Below are positions 34,711 to 42,719 of a stretch of DNA of 64,000 nt, one piece after another. Both the position numbers and the translations under genes were made by a program. Numbering within the stretch: the stretch's first letter is position 1; the number at the start of each line of letters is the position of its first letter. The stretch spans positions 372,001-436,000 of the forward strand of contig NZ_BOSJ01000003.1 of assembly GCF_018403285.1 (NCBI RefSeq), given 5' to 3'. A model generated the notes under the pieces. The model saw only the letters and a list, made by a program, of their open reading frames with translations. It made no database searches and was not told the origin of the DNA. The stretch comes from Paenibacillus sp. J45TS6. GTDB taxonomy: Bacteria > Bacillota > Bacilli > Paenibacillales > Paenibacillaceae.

Positions 34711-36027
34711 GTGAGTAAGAAAAAAGGGTTATTTAAGTTTTTATCTGTATTTCTCATCATCTCCATCTTGGCAGCATGTTCTTCTAATGGAGGAGATGAT
34801 TCAAGTGGTTCAGCTTCAGACGATCCTGGGGCAATTAAAGGAGAAATCACCGTTATCACGCAGAGAACAGATATTGTTGATACGGTATTTAAAGATTATG
34901 CCAAGAAATTTAATGAAAAGTATCCTGATGTAAAAGTGAATTTTGAAGCACTTTCTGATTATGAAGGTCAAATCAAGATTCGGATGAACACGGATGAATA
35001 CGGTGATGTTCTTTTAATTCCAACCAGTGTTCCTGTTGCGGATCTTCCGAGTTTCTTTGAACCACTAGGAAGCTATGATGAAATGAAAACAAAGTACACA
35101 GGTATTGAAGAACGGATGGTAGACAATACAATCTACGGAATTCCAGTAGCGATTACATACTCCGGTGTCATCTACAACAAGCAAGTGTTTAAAGATGCTG
35201 GTGTAACGGAAATACCGCAAACGATTGATCAGTTTATGGAAGCTCTTAGAAGTGTGAAAGCAAACACAGATGCTACTCCTCTGTACACAAATTATGCAGC
35301 AGGTTGGCCGCTGACACAGTGGGAATCTGATCTTACGACGGTAGCTGGCGATGTTGATTATGTAAACGTTACACAGCCGAACAGTGATGATAACTTTGTA
35401 GCTGGTCAGCCGCACTATGATCTTTATAAAATTTTGTTTGATGCAACGAAAGAAGGTTTGATTGAACGCGACCCTACGACAACCGACTGGGAAAGTTCAA
35501 AAGCAGAGTTAGGACAAGGGAAAATTGCGACGATGGTTCTTGGATCTTGGGCAATTGACCAAATTAAAGCTTCGGCAACGAATCCAGATGATATCGGATT
35601 TATGCCATTCCCTACCAATGCAGACAACGTAATTGTACCACTTGGAGCCGATTACAACCTCGCAATTAACGTAAATAGTAAGAATAAAGCGGCTGCAAAA
35701 GCATGGGTAGATTTTTTCATTCATGATTCTAACTATGCAGTAGAACAAGCAGGCAGCATCAGTGCAGTGGTTGGCGCGGAACTTCCTGAAATTTTGAAAG
35801 AGTACGGCGATAAAGGTGTTGAGTTTAAAACGATTACAGCTTCCAAAGAAGGACAAGAAGGTCTAGTAGATAAGATTGATAAAGAAGCGGAAGTTGGTCT
35901 GTGGCAGCCTGACTTTAAGAAAAGAATTATTGAAGCTGCGCTTGGTAACCGGAAAGAATCTTACGATGACATTATGAAAGACTTGAATGATGCATGGGTA
36001 GAGGCACGTAAAACAGTAGCCGAATAG
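34711..36027 (+). CDS. ABC transporter solute-binding lipoprotein (mannooligosaccharide)
   Basis: About 438 residues, extracellular family 1 solute-binding protein. GTG 34711 has AAAGGGG 8 nt upstream and gives a lipoprotein signal peptide (MSKKKGLFKFLSVFLIISILAAC); the lipobox is ILAAC. An acidic/Ser-rich spacer follows, then a periplasmic-binding-protein fold with VNFEALSDYEGQIKIRMNTDEYGDV, GIPVAITYSGVIYNKQVF and MVLGSWAIDQI. Located between the epimerase and GH130_2 genes, so its ligand is probably a beta-mannooligosaccharide. Confidence 0.88.
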   Translation: MSKKKGLFKFLSVFLIISILAACSSNGGDDSSGSASDDPGAIKGEITVITQRTDIVDTVFKDYAKKFNEKYPDVKVNFEALSDYEGQIKIRMNTDEYGDVLLIPTSVPVADLPSFFEPLGSYDEMKTKYTGIEERMVDNTIYGIPVAITYSGVIYNKQVFKDAGVTEIPQTIDQFMEALRSVKANTDATPLYTNYAAGWPLTQWESDLTTVAGDVDYVNVTQPNSDDNFVAGQPHYDLYKILFDATKEGLIERDPTTTDWESSKAELGQGKIATMVLGSWAIDQIKASATNPDDIGFMPFPTNADNVIVPLGADYNLAINVNSKNKAAAKAWVDFFIHDSNYAVEQAGSISAVVGAELPEILKEYGDKGVEFKTITASKEGQEGLVDKIDKEAEVGLWQPDFKKRIIEAALGNRKESYDDIMKDLNDAWVEARKTVAE

Positions 36028-36040
36028 AGATAGTGAAAGG

Positions 36041-36080
36041 TTCAGAAGATCATCTAGGTCCGTGCGGATGATCTTCTGAA
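36041..36080 (+). other. Intercistronic hairpin after the solute-binding protein gene
   Basis: TTCAGAAGATCAT / ATGATCTTCTGAA perfect 13-bp arms with a 14-nt loop and no T tract. Such hairpins stabilise the upstream message or reduce read-through, giving more binding protein than permease. Confidence 0.65.
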
Positions 36081-36115
36081 ATTTCATAAAATGGCTGGAT
36101 AAGTGGAGGTATGGC

Positions 36116-36997
36116 ATGTTTAAATTATCTAATTTAAGTTACGCCAATCAGAGAAAATTAATAATACTGGCGTTCTCGTTAATTCCGATTATTCTATTAG
36201 TTACATTTGCTTACCTGCCCGTAGTGAATATGTTCAAATACAGTTTTACGAGCTGGAATGGTTACAGCAAAAACATGGAATATGTAGGTTTTAAAAACTA
36301 TATTAACATTTTTACGAATCCTGAATATTTTGCCGTGTTTAAAGTAAGTTTGTATTACTTTGTAGCTACCTTTTTCCAAATGGGACTGGCTCTTTACTTT
36401 GCAACCATCTTAAGTTTTAAAGTTCGCTTTAAGAACTTCTTTAAAGGGGTTTTATTTTTTCCTTATATGCTGAATGGGGTTGCCATTGGTTTTATTTTTC
36501 TGTTCTTCTTTAGACCAGATGGAACCTTTGATACGTTACTGAATGCACTGGGACTCGGTGAGTATATTACGCTTTGGCTTGGTAATCCAGATGTAATTAA
36601 CATTTCGCTTGCAAGTGCTTCCGTATGGAGATATATGGGCTTTAACTTCATTATCTTCCTCGGGGCTATTTCCTCGATTGATAAAGATATTTATGAAGCA
36701 GCGGATATTGATGGTGCAAACAAATGGCATCAATTCAAACATATTATTATCCCGAGTATTAAACGAATCGTACAGCTGAATCTGATTCTTGCAATTAGCG
36801 GCGCGATCAGTGCTTTTGATATTCCGTACATTATGGTTGATGGAGCAAATGGCAGTAAAACGTTTGTTATTCAGACCATTGATATGGCGTTCAAATACGG
36901 GAAGTTTGGTCTTGCTTCAGCGATGGCAGTGGTGCTCTTATTTATTGTCATCATTGTTACCTTGTTGCAGCGCCTTGTCATTAAGGAGGATAACTGA
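36116..36997 (+). CDS. ABC sugar transporter permease (MalF type)
   Basis: 293 residues with six membrane segments and the EAA-type loop DKDIYEAADIDGANKWHQFKHIIIPSI, where the cytoplasmic ATPase docks. GTGGAGG precedes the ATG. No ATPase gene is present in the locus; a shared MsmX-type ATPase elsewhere is the usual solution in this group. Confidence 0.9.
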   Translation: MFKLSNLSYANQRKLIILAFSLIPIILLVTFAYLPVVNMFKYSFTSWNGYSKNMEYVGFKNYINIFTNPEYFAVFKVSLYYFVATFFQMGLALYFATILSFKVRFKNFFKGVLFFPYMLNGVAIGFIFLFFFRPDGTFDTLLNALGLGEYITLWLGNPDVINISLASASVWRYMGFNFIIFLGAISSIDKDIYEAADIDGANKWHQFKHIIIPSIKRIVQLNLILAISGAISAFDIPYIMVDGANGSKTFVIQTIDMAFKYGKFGLASAMAVVLLFIVIIVTLLQRLVIKEDN

Positions 36998-37830
36998 TGT
37001 TTACCCTTAAGAAATCAGTAGCGTCGGCTATTAAATATATATCGTTGATCGTAGGTTCTCTTGTCGCTATTGTACCGATCCTTGTTGTGTTTTTTGCTTC
37101 ATTTAAAACAAAAGAAGAGTATGCAACGACGAGTCCGATTACACCACCGGCAGACTTTACAAACGTAAGTAACTATGTAACTGCCTTTATTGATGGGAAT
37201 ATGCTTATCGGATTTATGAACACTTTTATCATTTTAATTATCTCCATTGTGGGTGCAACCTTAACTGGTTCTATGATTGCTTTTATCCTAAGCCGGTTTA
37301 AATTTAGAGGCAAAAAATTGCTTATGGGTGCTTTTCTGCTTGCAACACTGATTCCGAGTGTAACTACACAGGTAGCCACTTTCCAGATTATTAATGCTCT
37401 TGATCTTATGAATACAAGATGGGCAGCAATTGTCCTATATTTGGGGACTGATATCATTGCGGTTTATATTTTCTTACAATTCCTAGATACCATTTCGCAG
37501 GCACTAGATGAGTCGGCAATGCTTGATGGTGCGTCGTACTTTACGATTTATTGGAGAATTATATTGCCATTACTTATGCCGGCGATCGTCACTGTCATTA
37601 TTGTAAAAGGTGTCAATATTTATAATGACTTCTATACACCTTTCCTGTATATGCCGAAGACGGATTTACAAGTGATATCGACCGCATTATTTAAATTTAA
37701 GGGTCCTTATGGATCCCAATGGGAAGTAATCAGTGCGGGGATTATGATAGCGATTATTCCTACACTTATTATATTCATGAGCCTTCAAAAGTATATTTAC
37801 AATGGTTTAACAAACGGTTCTGTTAAATAA
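36997..37830 (+). CDS. ABC sugar transporter permease (MalG type)
   Basis: 277 residues, six membrane segments, EAA loop QALDESAMLDGASYFTIYWRIILPL. The ATG shares one base with the stop of the preceding permease gene (TGATG), so translation is coupled. The two permeases form the channel for the sugar delivered by the lipoprotein at 34.7 kb. Confidence 0.9.
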   Translation: MFTLKKSVASAIKYISLIVGSLVAIVPILVVFFASFKTKEEYATTSPITPPADFTNVSNYVTAFIDGNMLIGFMNTFIILIISIVGATLTGSMIAFILSRFKFRGKKLLMGAFLLATLIPSVTTQVATFQIINALDLMNTRWAAIVLYLGTDIIAVYIFLQFLDTISQALDESAMLDGASYFTIYWRIILPLLMPAIVTVIIVKGVNIYNDFYTPFLYMPKTDLQVISTALFKFKGPYGSQWEVISAGIMIAIIPTLIIFMSLQKYIYNGLTNGSVK

Positions 37831-37858
37831 TATCAGAAAATGGAGAGGGGATTTTACA

Positions 37859-38881
37859 ATGTCAAAAGTAAATATTATTGGACAAGCTTTGCCGAATATG
37901 CCATGGGAGAACAGACCAGAAGGGGTTACAACACCCGTATGGAGACACTCTGCAAACCCAATTATTGATCGTAATCCGGTGAAAGGAATTGCGCGAATTT
38001 TTAACAGTGCAGTCGTGCCTTTCGGAGATGGCTATATGGGTGTATTTCGTGCCGAAACAATAAACGGACGTCCTCATTTGCATTTAGGAAAAAGTAAAGA
38101 TGGCTTGAAGTGGGAGATTGAAGAAGAAGCGATTGTGTTCACAGATGATAAGGGTCAGCCTTATCGACCGAACTATGCTTATGATCCTCGCGTAGTAAAA
38201 GTAGAAGACACTTATTATATCATTTGGTGTACAGATTTTTACGGCGCTGCTTTGGGATTTGCAAAAACAGAGGACTTCAAAACATTTACTAGACTTGAAA
38301 ATCCATTCCTGCCTTTCAATCGTAACGGAGTTCTGTTTCCGAAGAAGAAAGACGGTAAATTCTTAATGTTGTCTAGACCAAGTGATAGCGGACATACTCC
38401 ATTTGGTGATATTTTCCTCAGCGAAAGTCCTGACCTCGTATATTGGGGTAAACATCGTCACGTCATGAGTAAAGGCGGACAAGGATGGTGGCAATCTGTG
38501 AAGATTGGCGGCGGACCAGCACCTATTGAAACTTCAGAAGGTTGGCTGATGTTCTATCATGGTGTAACGGGTACTTGTAACGGTTTCGTATATAGCATGG
38601 GTGCCGTTATCCTTGATAAAGATGAGCCTTCAAAAGTGAAATATCGTTCCTCTACTTTTGTACTTACTCCTGAGACTTGGTATGAAGAGAGAGGATTCGT
38701 TAACAACGTAATCTTCCCTTGTGCCACTCTTCAAGATGCGGATACAGGCAGAATTGCCATCTACTACGGAGCTGCGGATTCCTATGTAGGTGTTGCTTAT
38801 ACTGATGTAAACGAAATTGTAGAATATATTAAAAATACGCATGAAGATATAGCAGACGATCATGAAATTGGCCTCATCTAA
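37859..38881 (+). CDS. Beta-1,4-mannooligosaccharide phosphorylase (GH130_2)
   Basis: 340 residues of GH130 subfamily 2. Typical segments: NPIIDRNPVKGIARIFNSAVVPFGDGYMGVFRAE, YDPRVVKVEDTYYIIWCTDF, GGGPAPIETSEGWLMFYHGV and IAIYYGAADSYVGVAY. It removes terminal mannose from mannooligosaccharides as mannose-1-phosphate. Together with the epimerase and the GH130_1 enzyme it lets the cell split imported oligosaccharides by phosphorolysis, saving ATP. GGAGAGGGG site upstream; last gene of the importer operon. Confidence 0.9.
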   Translation: MSKVNIIGQALPNMPWENRPEGVTTPVWRHSANPIIDRNPVKGIARIFNSAVVPFGDGYMGVFRAETINGRPHLHLGKSKDGLKWEIEEEAIVFTDDKGQPYRPNYAYDPRVVKVEDTYYIIWCTDFYGAALGFAKTEDFKTFTRLENPFLPFNRNGVLFPKKKDGKFLMLSRPSDSGHTPFGDIFLSESPDLVYWGKHRHVMSKGGQGWWQSVKIGGGPAPIETSEGWLMFYHGVTGTCNGFVYSMGAVILDKDEPSKVKYRSSTFVLTPETWYEERGFVNNVIFPCATLQDADTGRIAIYYGAADSYVGVAYTDVNEIVEYIKNTHEDIADDHEIGLI

Positions 38882-38953
38882 TAATGGATGTTCTGTAATT
38901 AAAGCATTTTATCAACAAGAACTCTAGATTCAAGATGTGTGTTATACCTGTAG

Positions 38954-38990
38954 TTAATTCCATGCTTTCCATAGGAAGGCATGGAATTAA
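38954..38990. terminator. Hairpin after the GH130_2 gene
   Basis: TTAATTCCATGC and GCATGGAATTAA arms with an inner CTTTCC/GGAAGG extension. A strong stem but no T tract, so it may be a processing or attenuating hairpin rather than a full terminator. Confidence 0.55.
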
Positions 38991-39053
38991 TATATACAGA
39001 GATCTATCATAAATCCGGATTAAGTTAAATATCTCAACTAAGTGGAGGTAATT

Positions 39054-40040
39054 ATGCGTAATTTTAAAAGGTGTTTTATTTCAACACTCGCCGTATTATT
39101 TATATTTGGCGCATTTTCGTCGGCACTACCGAAAGCGGAAGCTGCAACTGGTTTTTATGTAAGCGGTACCACCCTCTATGACTCTACGGGTAAACCATTC
39201 AAGATTCGCGGTGTTACTCATGCTCACTCTTGGTATAAGGAAGATTCAGCAGAGGCAATGAAAGCAATTGCGAAAACAGGGGCAAATACCGTACGTATTG
39301 TCCTGTCAGATGGAACAAAATATACAAAAGATGATGCAGCTGCAGTAAAACATCTGCTTGATTTAGCTGAACAAAACAAACTGATCGCGATCCTTGAAGT
39401 GCATGATGCAACAGGGAGTGACGAATATAGTGCGCTAGATAGTGCGGTAAACTATTGGATTGAACTGAAAGATGTTCTTGCTGGAAAAGAAGACCGGGTA
39501 CTCATTAACATTGCAAATGAATGGTATGGCACTTGGGACAGCACTGGATGGGCTGAAGGCTATAAGAAGGCGATTCCTAAACTGAGAGAAGCAGGAATGA
39601 ATCACACCTTGATTATAGACTCGGCAGGATGGGGGCAATATCCGCAGTCAATCGTTGATAAAGGGAAAGAAGTATTTCAAAGCGACCCAAATAAAAATAC
39701 GTTGTTCTCGATTCATATGTACGAATACGCTGGAGGAACGGCGGAGCAGGTGAAATCTAATATTGATGGAGTTATGAATCAAGGGCTTGCGGTAATAGTA
39801 GGTGAATTTGGTAATAAACACACAGATGGTGATGTGGATGAGGTAACCATTATGAAGTATTCTGAGAAAAAGCAAATTGGCTGGATTGCTTGGTCTTGGA
39901 AAGGGAATGGCGAAGAATGGGCGTATCTGGATTTGTCTAAAGATTGGTCCGGAAATAGTCTGACCAAATGGGGAACGACCGTTGTACATGGTACTTATGG
40001 TTTGCAGATGACCAGCACAACGGCACCGGTTTTCAAGTAA
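39054..40040 (+). CDS. Secreted endo-beta-1,4-mannanase, GH5 (first copy)
   Basis: About 328 residues. Signal peptide MRNFKRCFISTLAVLFIF...KAEA, then a single GH5 subfamily-8-type catalytic barrel. Acid/base Glu in NIANEWYG, nucleophile Glu in VIVGEFGN, and HMYEYAGG and WSWKGN around the sugar site. GTGGAGG precedes ATG 39054. No binding module or anchor, so a free extracellular enzyme. Closely similar to the next gene. It follows GH130_2 by 172 nt. Confidence 0.9.
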   Translation: MRNFKRCFISTLAVLFIFGAFSSALPKAEAATGFYVSGTTLYDSTGKPFKIRGVTHAHSWYKEDSAEAMKAIAKTGANTVRIVLSDGTKYTKDDAAAVKHLLDLAEQNKLIAILEVHDATGSDEYSALDSAVNYWIELKDVLAGKEDRVLINIANEWYGTWDSTGWAEGYKKAIPKLREAGMNHTLIIDSAGWGQYPQSIVDKGKEVFQSDPNKNTLFSIHMYEYAGGTAEQVKSNIDGVMNQGLAVIVGEFGNKHTDGDVDEVTIMKYSEKKQIGWIAWSWKGNGEEWAYLDLSKDWSGNSLTKWGTTVVHGTYGLQMTSTTAPVFK

Positions 40041-40079
40041 GTACATTTTTATCCTTACCTAATTTGTAAATGTAATCGT

Positions 40080-40114
40080 AGATGGCTCCTAGTTGATCTG
40101 GGGTCATCTTTTTT
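40080..40114 (+). terminator. Intrinsic terminator of first mannanase
   Basis: AGATGGCTCC (40080-40089) pairs with GGGGTCATCT (40100-40109) through Watson-Crick and two G-T pairs, followed by six T. Confidence 0.8.
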
Positions 40115-40235
40115 ATTTGATTTGGCAGGTTCAAGAACCCTCATATTCACGGACTTTGGAATCATTTTTGTAGGATGATCGAAAGAGATATCTTATACAA
40201 ATAAAGAGCAAAAATAAGCAATACAGACCATTTAC

Positions 40236-40249
40236 TGTAAGCGTTTTCC
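40236..40249. promoter_or_regulatory. cre-like site
   Basis: TGTAAGCGTTTTCC matches the CcpA consensus TGWAANCGNTNWCA except at the final base. Confidence 0.65.
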
Positions 40250-40266
40250 TCTGTAAAATTCAAGAT

Positions 40267-40284
40267 AACTTAATCGATAAGGTT
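40267..40284. promoter_or_regulatory. Candidate LacI-type operator C
   Basis: AACTTAATCGATAAGGTT, a near palindrome with central CG; shares AACTTAATCG and TAA with operator B in front of the importer genes. Confidence 0.55.
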
Positions 40285-40405
40285 AATTCTATGCATTATT
40301 TATTCCTCGTTGAATAAGTTAATTAAAGTTCTGTTTTCACTTATCTTGATTTTACTTCCATCTATAAGATGAGAATTAAAATAATAAAAAATGGGAGGTA
40401 GTTAT

Positions 40406-41380
40406 ATGCTTCGAATGAAAAAAAGTTTGATCTCGATGTTGGCTGTTCTTACTGTATTTGCCTTTGGAGGAATCCCAAAAGCAGAAGCTGCAACAGGATT
40501 TTATGTAAGCGGAACCAAAATCTATGACTCTACGGGGAAACCTTTTGTCATGAGAGGGGTTAACTATGCACATTCATGGTTTAAGTCTGATCTAAATGCG
40601 GCAATTCCAGCAATTGCAAATACAGGAGCAAATACCGTACGTATCGTACTATCGAATGGTAGTCAGTATACGAAAGATGATATCAATAGCGTGAAAAATA
40701 TCATTTCTTTAGTATCGCAGCATAAAATGGTTGCTATTCTTGAAGTACATGATGCGACAGGAAAAGATGATTATACATCACTGGACCAGGCTGTGAACTA
40801 CTGGATTAGCATCAAGGATGCTTTCATCGGAAAAGAAGACAGAGTCATGATTAACATTGCAAATGAATGGTATGGAAGCTGGAACGGCAGTGGATGGGCT
40901 GATGGATACAAGCAGGCGATTCCAAAGCTTCGTAATGCGGGTATCAAAAACACATTAATTGTGGATGCTGCAGGATGGGGTCAGTACCCGCAATCGATAG
41001 TCGATTATGGACAAAGCGTATTTGCAGCGGACTCTCAGAAAAACACAGTGTTCTCCATTCATATGTATGAATTTGCTGGGAAAGATGCAGCGACCGTGAA
41101 GTCAAATATGGAGAATGTGATAAACAAAGGTCTACCACTGATCATTGGTGAATTTGGTGGATATCATCAAGGTGCAGATGTGGATGAAACCGCAATTATG
41201 AAGTATGGTCAAGAGAAAGGAATCGGCTGGCTGGCATGGTCTTGGCATGGAAACAGTGCCGATTTTAATTACTTAGATCTAGCAACAGGTCCAAATGGAA
41301 GTCTTACGAGCTGGGGGAACACCGTGGTTCATGGTACAAATGGAATTAAACAAACTTCGGTTAAAGCCGGTATCTTTTAA
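40406..41380 (+). CDS. Secreted endo-beta-1,4-mannanase, GH5 (second copy)
   Basis: 324 residues. Signal peptide MLRMKKSLISMLAVLTVFAF...KAEA, then the same GH5 barrel as the preceding gene with the acid/base Glu in NIANEWYG and nucleophile Glu in LIIGEFGG. The mature N-termini are nearly identical (ATGFYVSGT..YDSTGKPF), marking a tandem duplication. GGGAGG supports ATG 40406. Differences cluster in the loops around the cleft (for example SWHGNSADFNY versus SWKGNGEEWAY), so the two may prefer different mannans. Confidence 0.9.
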   Translation: MLRMKKSLISMLAVLTVFAFGGIPKAEAATGFYVSGTKIYDSTGKPFVMRGVNYAHSWFKSDLNAAIPAIANTGANTVRIVLSNGSQYTKDDINSVKNIISLVSQHKMVAILEVHDATGKDDYTSLDQAVNYWISIKDAFIGKEDRVMINIANEWYGSWNGSGWADGYKQAIPKLRNAGIKNTLIVDAAGWGQYPQSIVDYGQSVFAADSQKNTVFSIHMYEFAGKDAATVKSNMENVINKGLPLIIGEFGGYHQGADVDETAIMKYGQEKGIGWLAWSWHGNSADFNYLDLATGPNGSLTSWGNTVVHGTNGIKQTSVKAGIF

Positions 41381-41460
41381 TCGATTTATTGATGTTGATC
41401 GTTAGGTTCCATAAGAATAGGAATTATAGTTCTATAAGATATAAGATATATTTCACTTTA

Positions 41461-41496
41461 ACAAACCTGCCTTCTTTTTGAAGTGCGGGTTTGTTA
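41461..41496. terminator. Possible terminator hairpin
   Basis: ACAAACCTGC and GCGGGTTTGT arms (one G-T pair) between the second mannanase and the FAD oxidoreductase gene. The T tract is weak. Confidence 0.45.
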
Positions 41497-41532
41497 TCAT
41501 GGATACAGGTTGTAAGGAAAGGAATGTAATAC

Positions 41533-42663
41533 ATGAAGAAGAAAGTCATCGTCATAGGTTCAGGAATTCTAGGAGCATCAACAGCTTACCAATTGGCAAA
41601 AAAAGGGGCAGAGGTCATTATTATAGACCGCGGTGATAAAGGGCAAGCCACCGATGCTGCTGCAGGTATTATATGTCCTTGGTTATCACAAAGGCGTAAT
41701 CAAGATTGGTACCAGCTTGCCAAAGCAGGCGCGAGTTTTTATCCTAATCTAATTCAAGAGCTTGAAGCTGAAGGGGAAACAGATACTGGATATGCGAAAG
41801 TGGGTGCACTTAGTATCCATACAGATGTAGAAAAAATTGCGAAAATAGAGGAAAGAGCACATAAACGCAAACCAGATGCGCCGGAGATCGGCGAAATTAC
41901 AAGACTTAATGAGAAAGAAACCCGTGAACGGTTTCCTCTATTAAAAGAAGATTACCATGCTGTACATATTAGCGGTGCGGCACGTGTTGACGGCCGTGCG
42001 CTGCGTGATGCACTGATCCGCTCGGCAGAGCGAAAAGGGGCGGTTTTCATTCATGGTGATGCAGTACTTAAGTATCATTCAAACCGAGTAACTGGGGTCA
42101 CCGTTGGAACCGAGAGCATTTCAGCTGATCAAGTGATCGTCTGTGCAGGTGCTTGGGCTGCATCTCTGCTAGCACCTCTAGGTATTTCTTTTCAAGTTAG
42201 TTATCAAAAAGCACAAATTATGCATCTGCAAGTTCCAGATGGTGAGAATACAAATGAGTCGCCTGTAATCATGCCGCCTTCGGATCAATATTTGCTTTCT
42301 TTTGATAATCAAAAGATGGTTATTGGAGCAACACACGAAAATGACATTGAAGGTTATGATACAAGGGTTACCGCAGGCGGGATGCATGAAGTTCTTACAA
42401 AAGGGATGGAAGTGGCACCAGGTTTAGCGAATAGCACACTTCAAGAGGTTAGAGTTGGTTTTCGTCCGTTTACTCCGGGATTTTTGCCAGTGTTCGGTAC
42501 GGTTCCAGAGTGGGAGGGGCTGTTAGCCGCGAATGGACTTGGTTCATCGGGTCTTACGATGGGGCCTTACATTGGAAGTCAGTTAGCTAAATTATCACTC
42601 GGGATGCCACTTGATATGGATATTCATCCCTATGATCTACGAAAAGCAATGGAAGGGAACTAA
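41533..42663 (+). CDS. FAD-dependent oxidoreductase, glycine/D-amino-acid oxidase (DAO) family
   Basis: 376 residues. N-terminal FAD Rossmann motif VIGSGILGASTAYQLAKKGAEVIIID, and the DAO C-terminal pattern VRVGFRPFTPGFLPVFG...ANGLGSSGLTMGP. Family members oxidise amino acids or amines; the substrate is not evident. AAGGAAAGGA precedes the ATG. Monocistronic, convergent with the regulator gene. Confidence 0.85.
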   Translation: MKKKVIVIGSGILGASTAYQLAKKGAEVIIIDRGDKGQATDAAAGIICPWLSQRRNQDWYQLAKAGASFYPNLIQELEAEGETDTGYAKVGALSIHTDVEKIAKIEERAHKRKPDAPEIGEITRLNEKETRERFPLLKEDYHAVHISGAARVDGRALRDALIRSAERKGAVFIHGDAVLKYHSNRVTGVTVGTESISADQVIVCAGAWAASLLAPLGISFQVSYQKAQIMHLQVPDGENTNESPVIMPPSDQYLLSFDNQKMVIGATHENDIEGYDTRVTAGGMHEVLTKGMEVAPGLANSTLQEVRVGFRPFTPGFLPVFGTVPEWEGLLAANGLGSSGLTMGPYIGSQLAKLSLGMPLDMDIHPYDLRKAMEGN

Positions 42664-42673
42664 ATATGAAAAA

Positions 42674-42716
42674 GGAGATCTAGATACTTGCATACTTTTA
42701 TCCAGATCTCTTTTCG
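42674..42716. terminator. Bidirectional terminator
   Basis: AAAGGAGATCT and AGATCTCTTTT arms flank a 22-nt loop between two convergent genes. Confidence 0.65.
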
Positions 42717-42719
42717 TTA

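Larger units (their letters stand above)
40041..40405. other. Regulatory gap between the two mannanase genes
   Basis: No gene. It holds a terminator (40080-40114), a cre-like site (40236-40249), a candidate LacI operator (40267-40284) and the ribosome binding site of the second mannanase. This shows that the second copy has its own regulated promoter. Confidence 0.75.
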
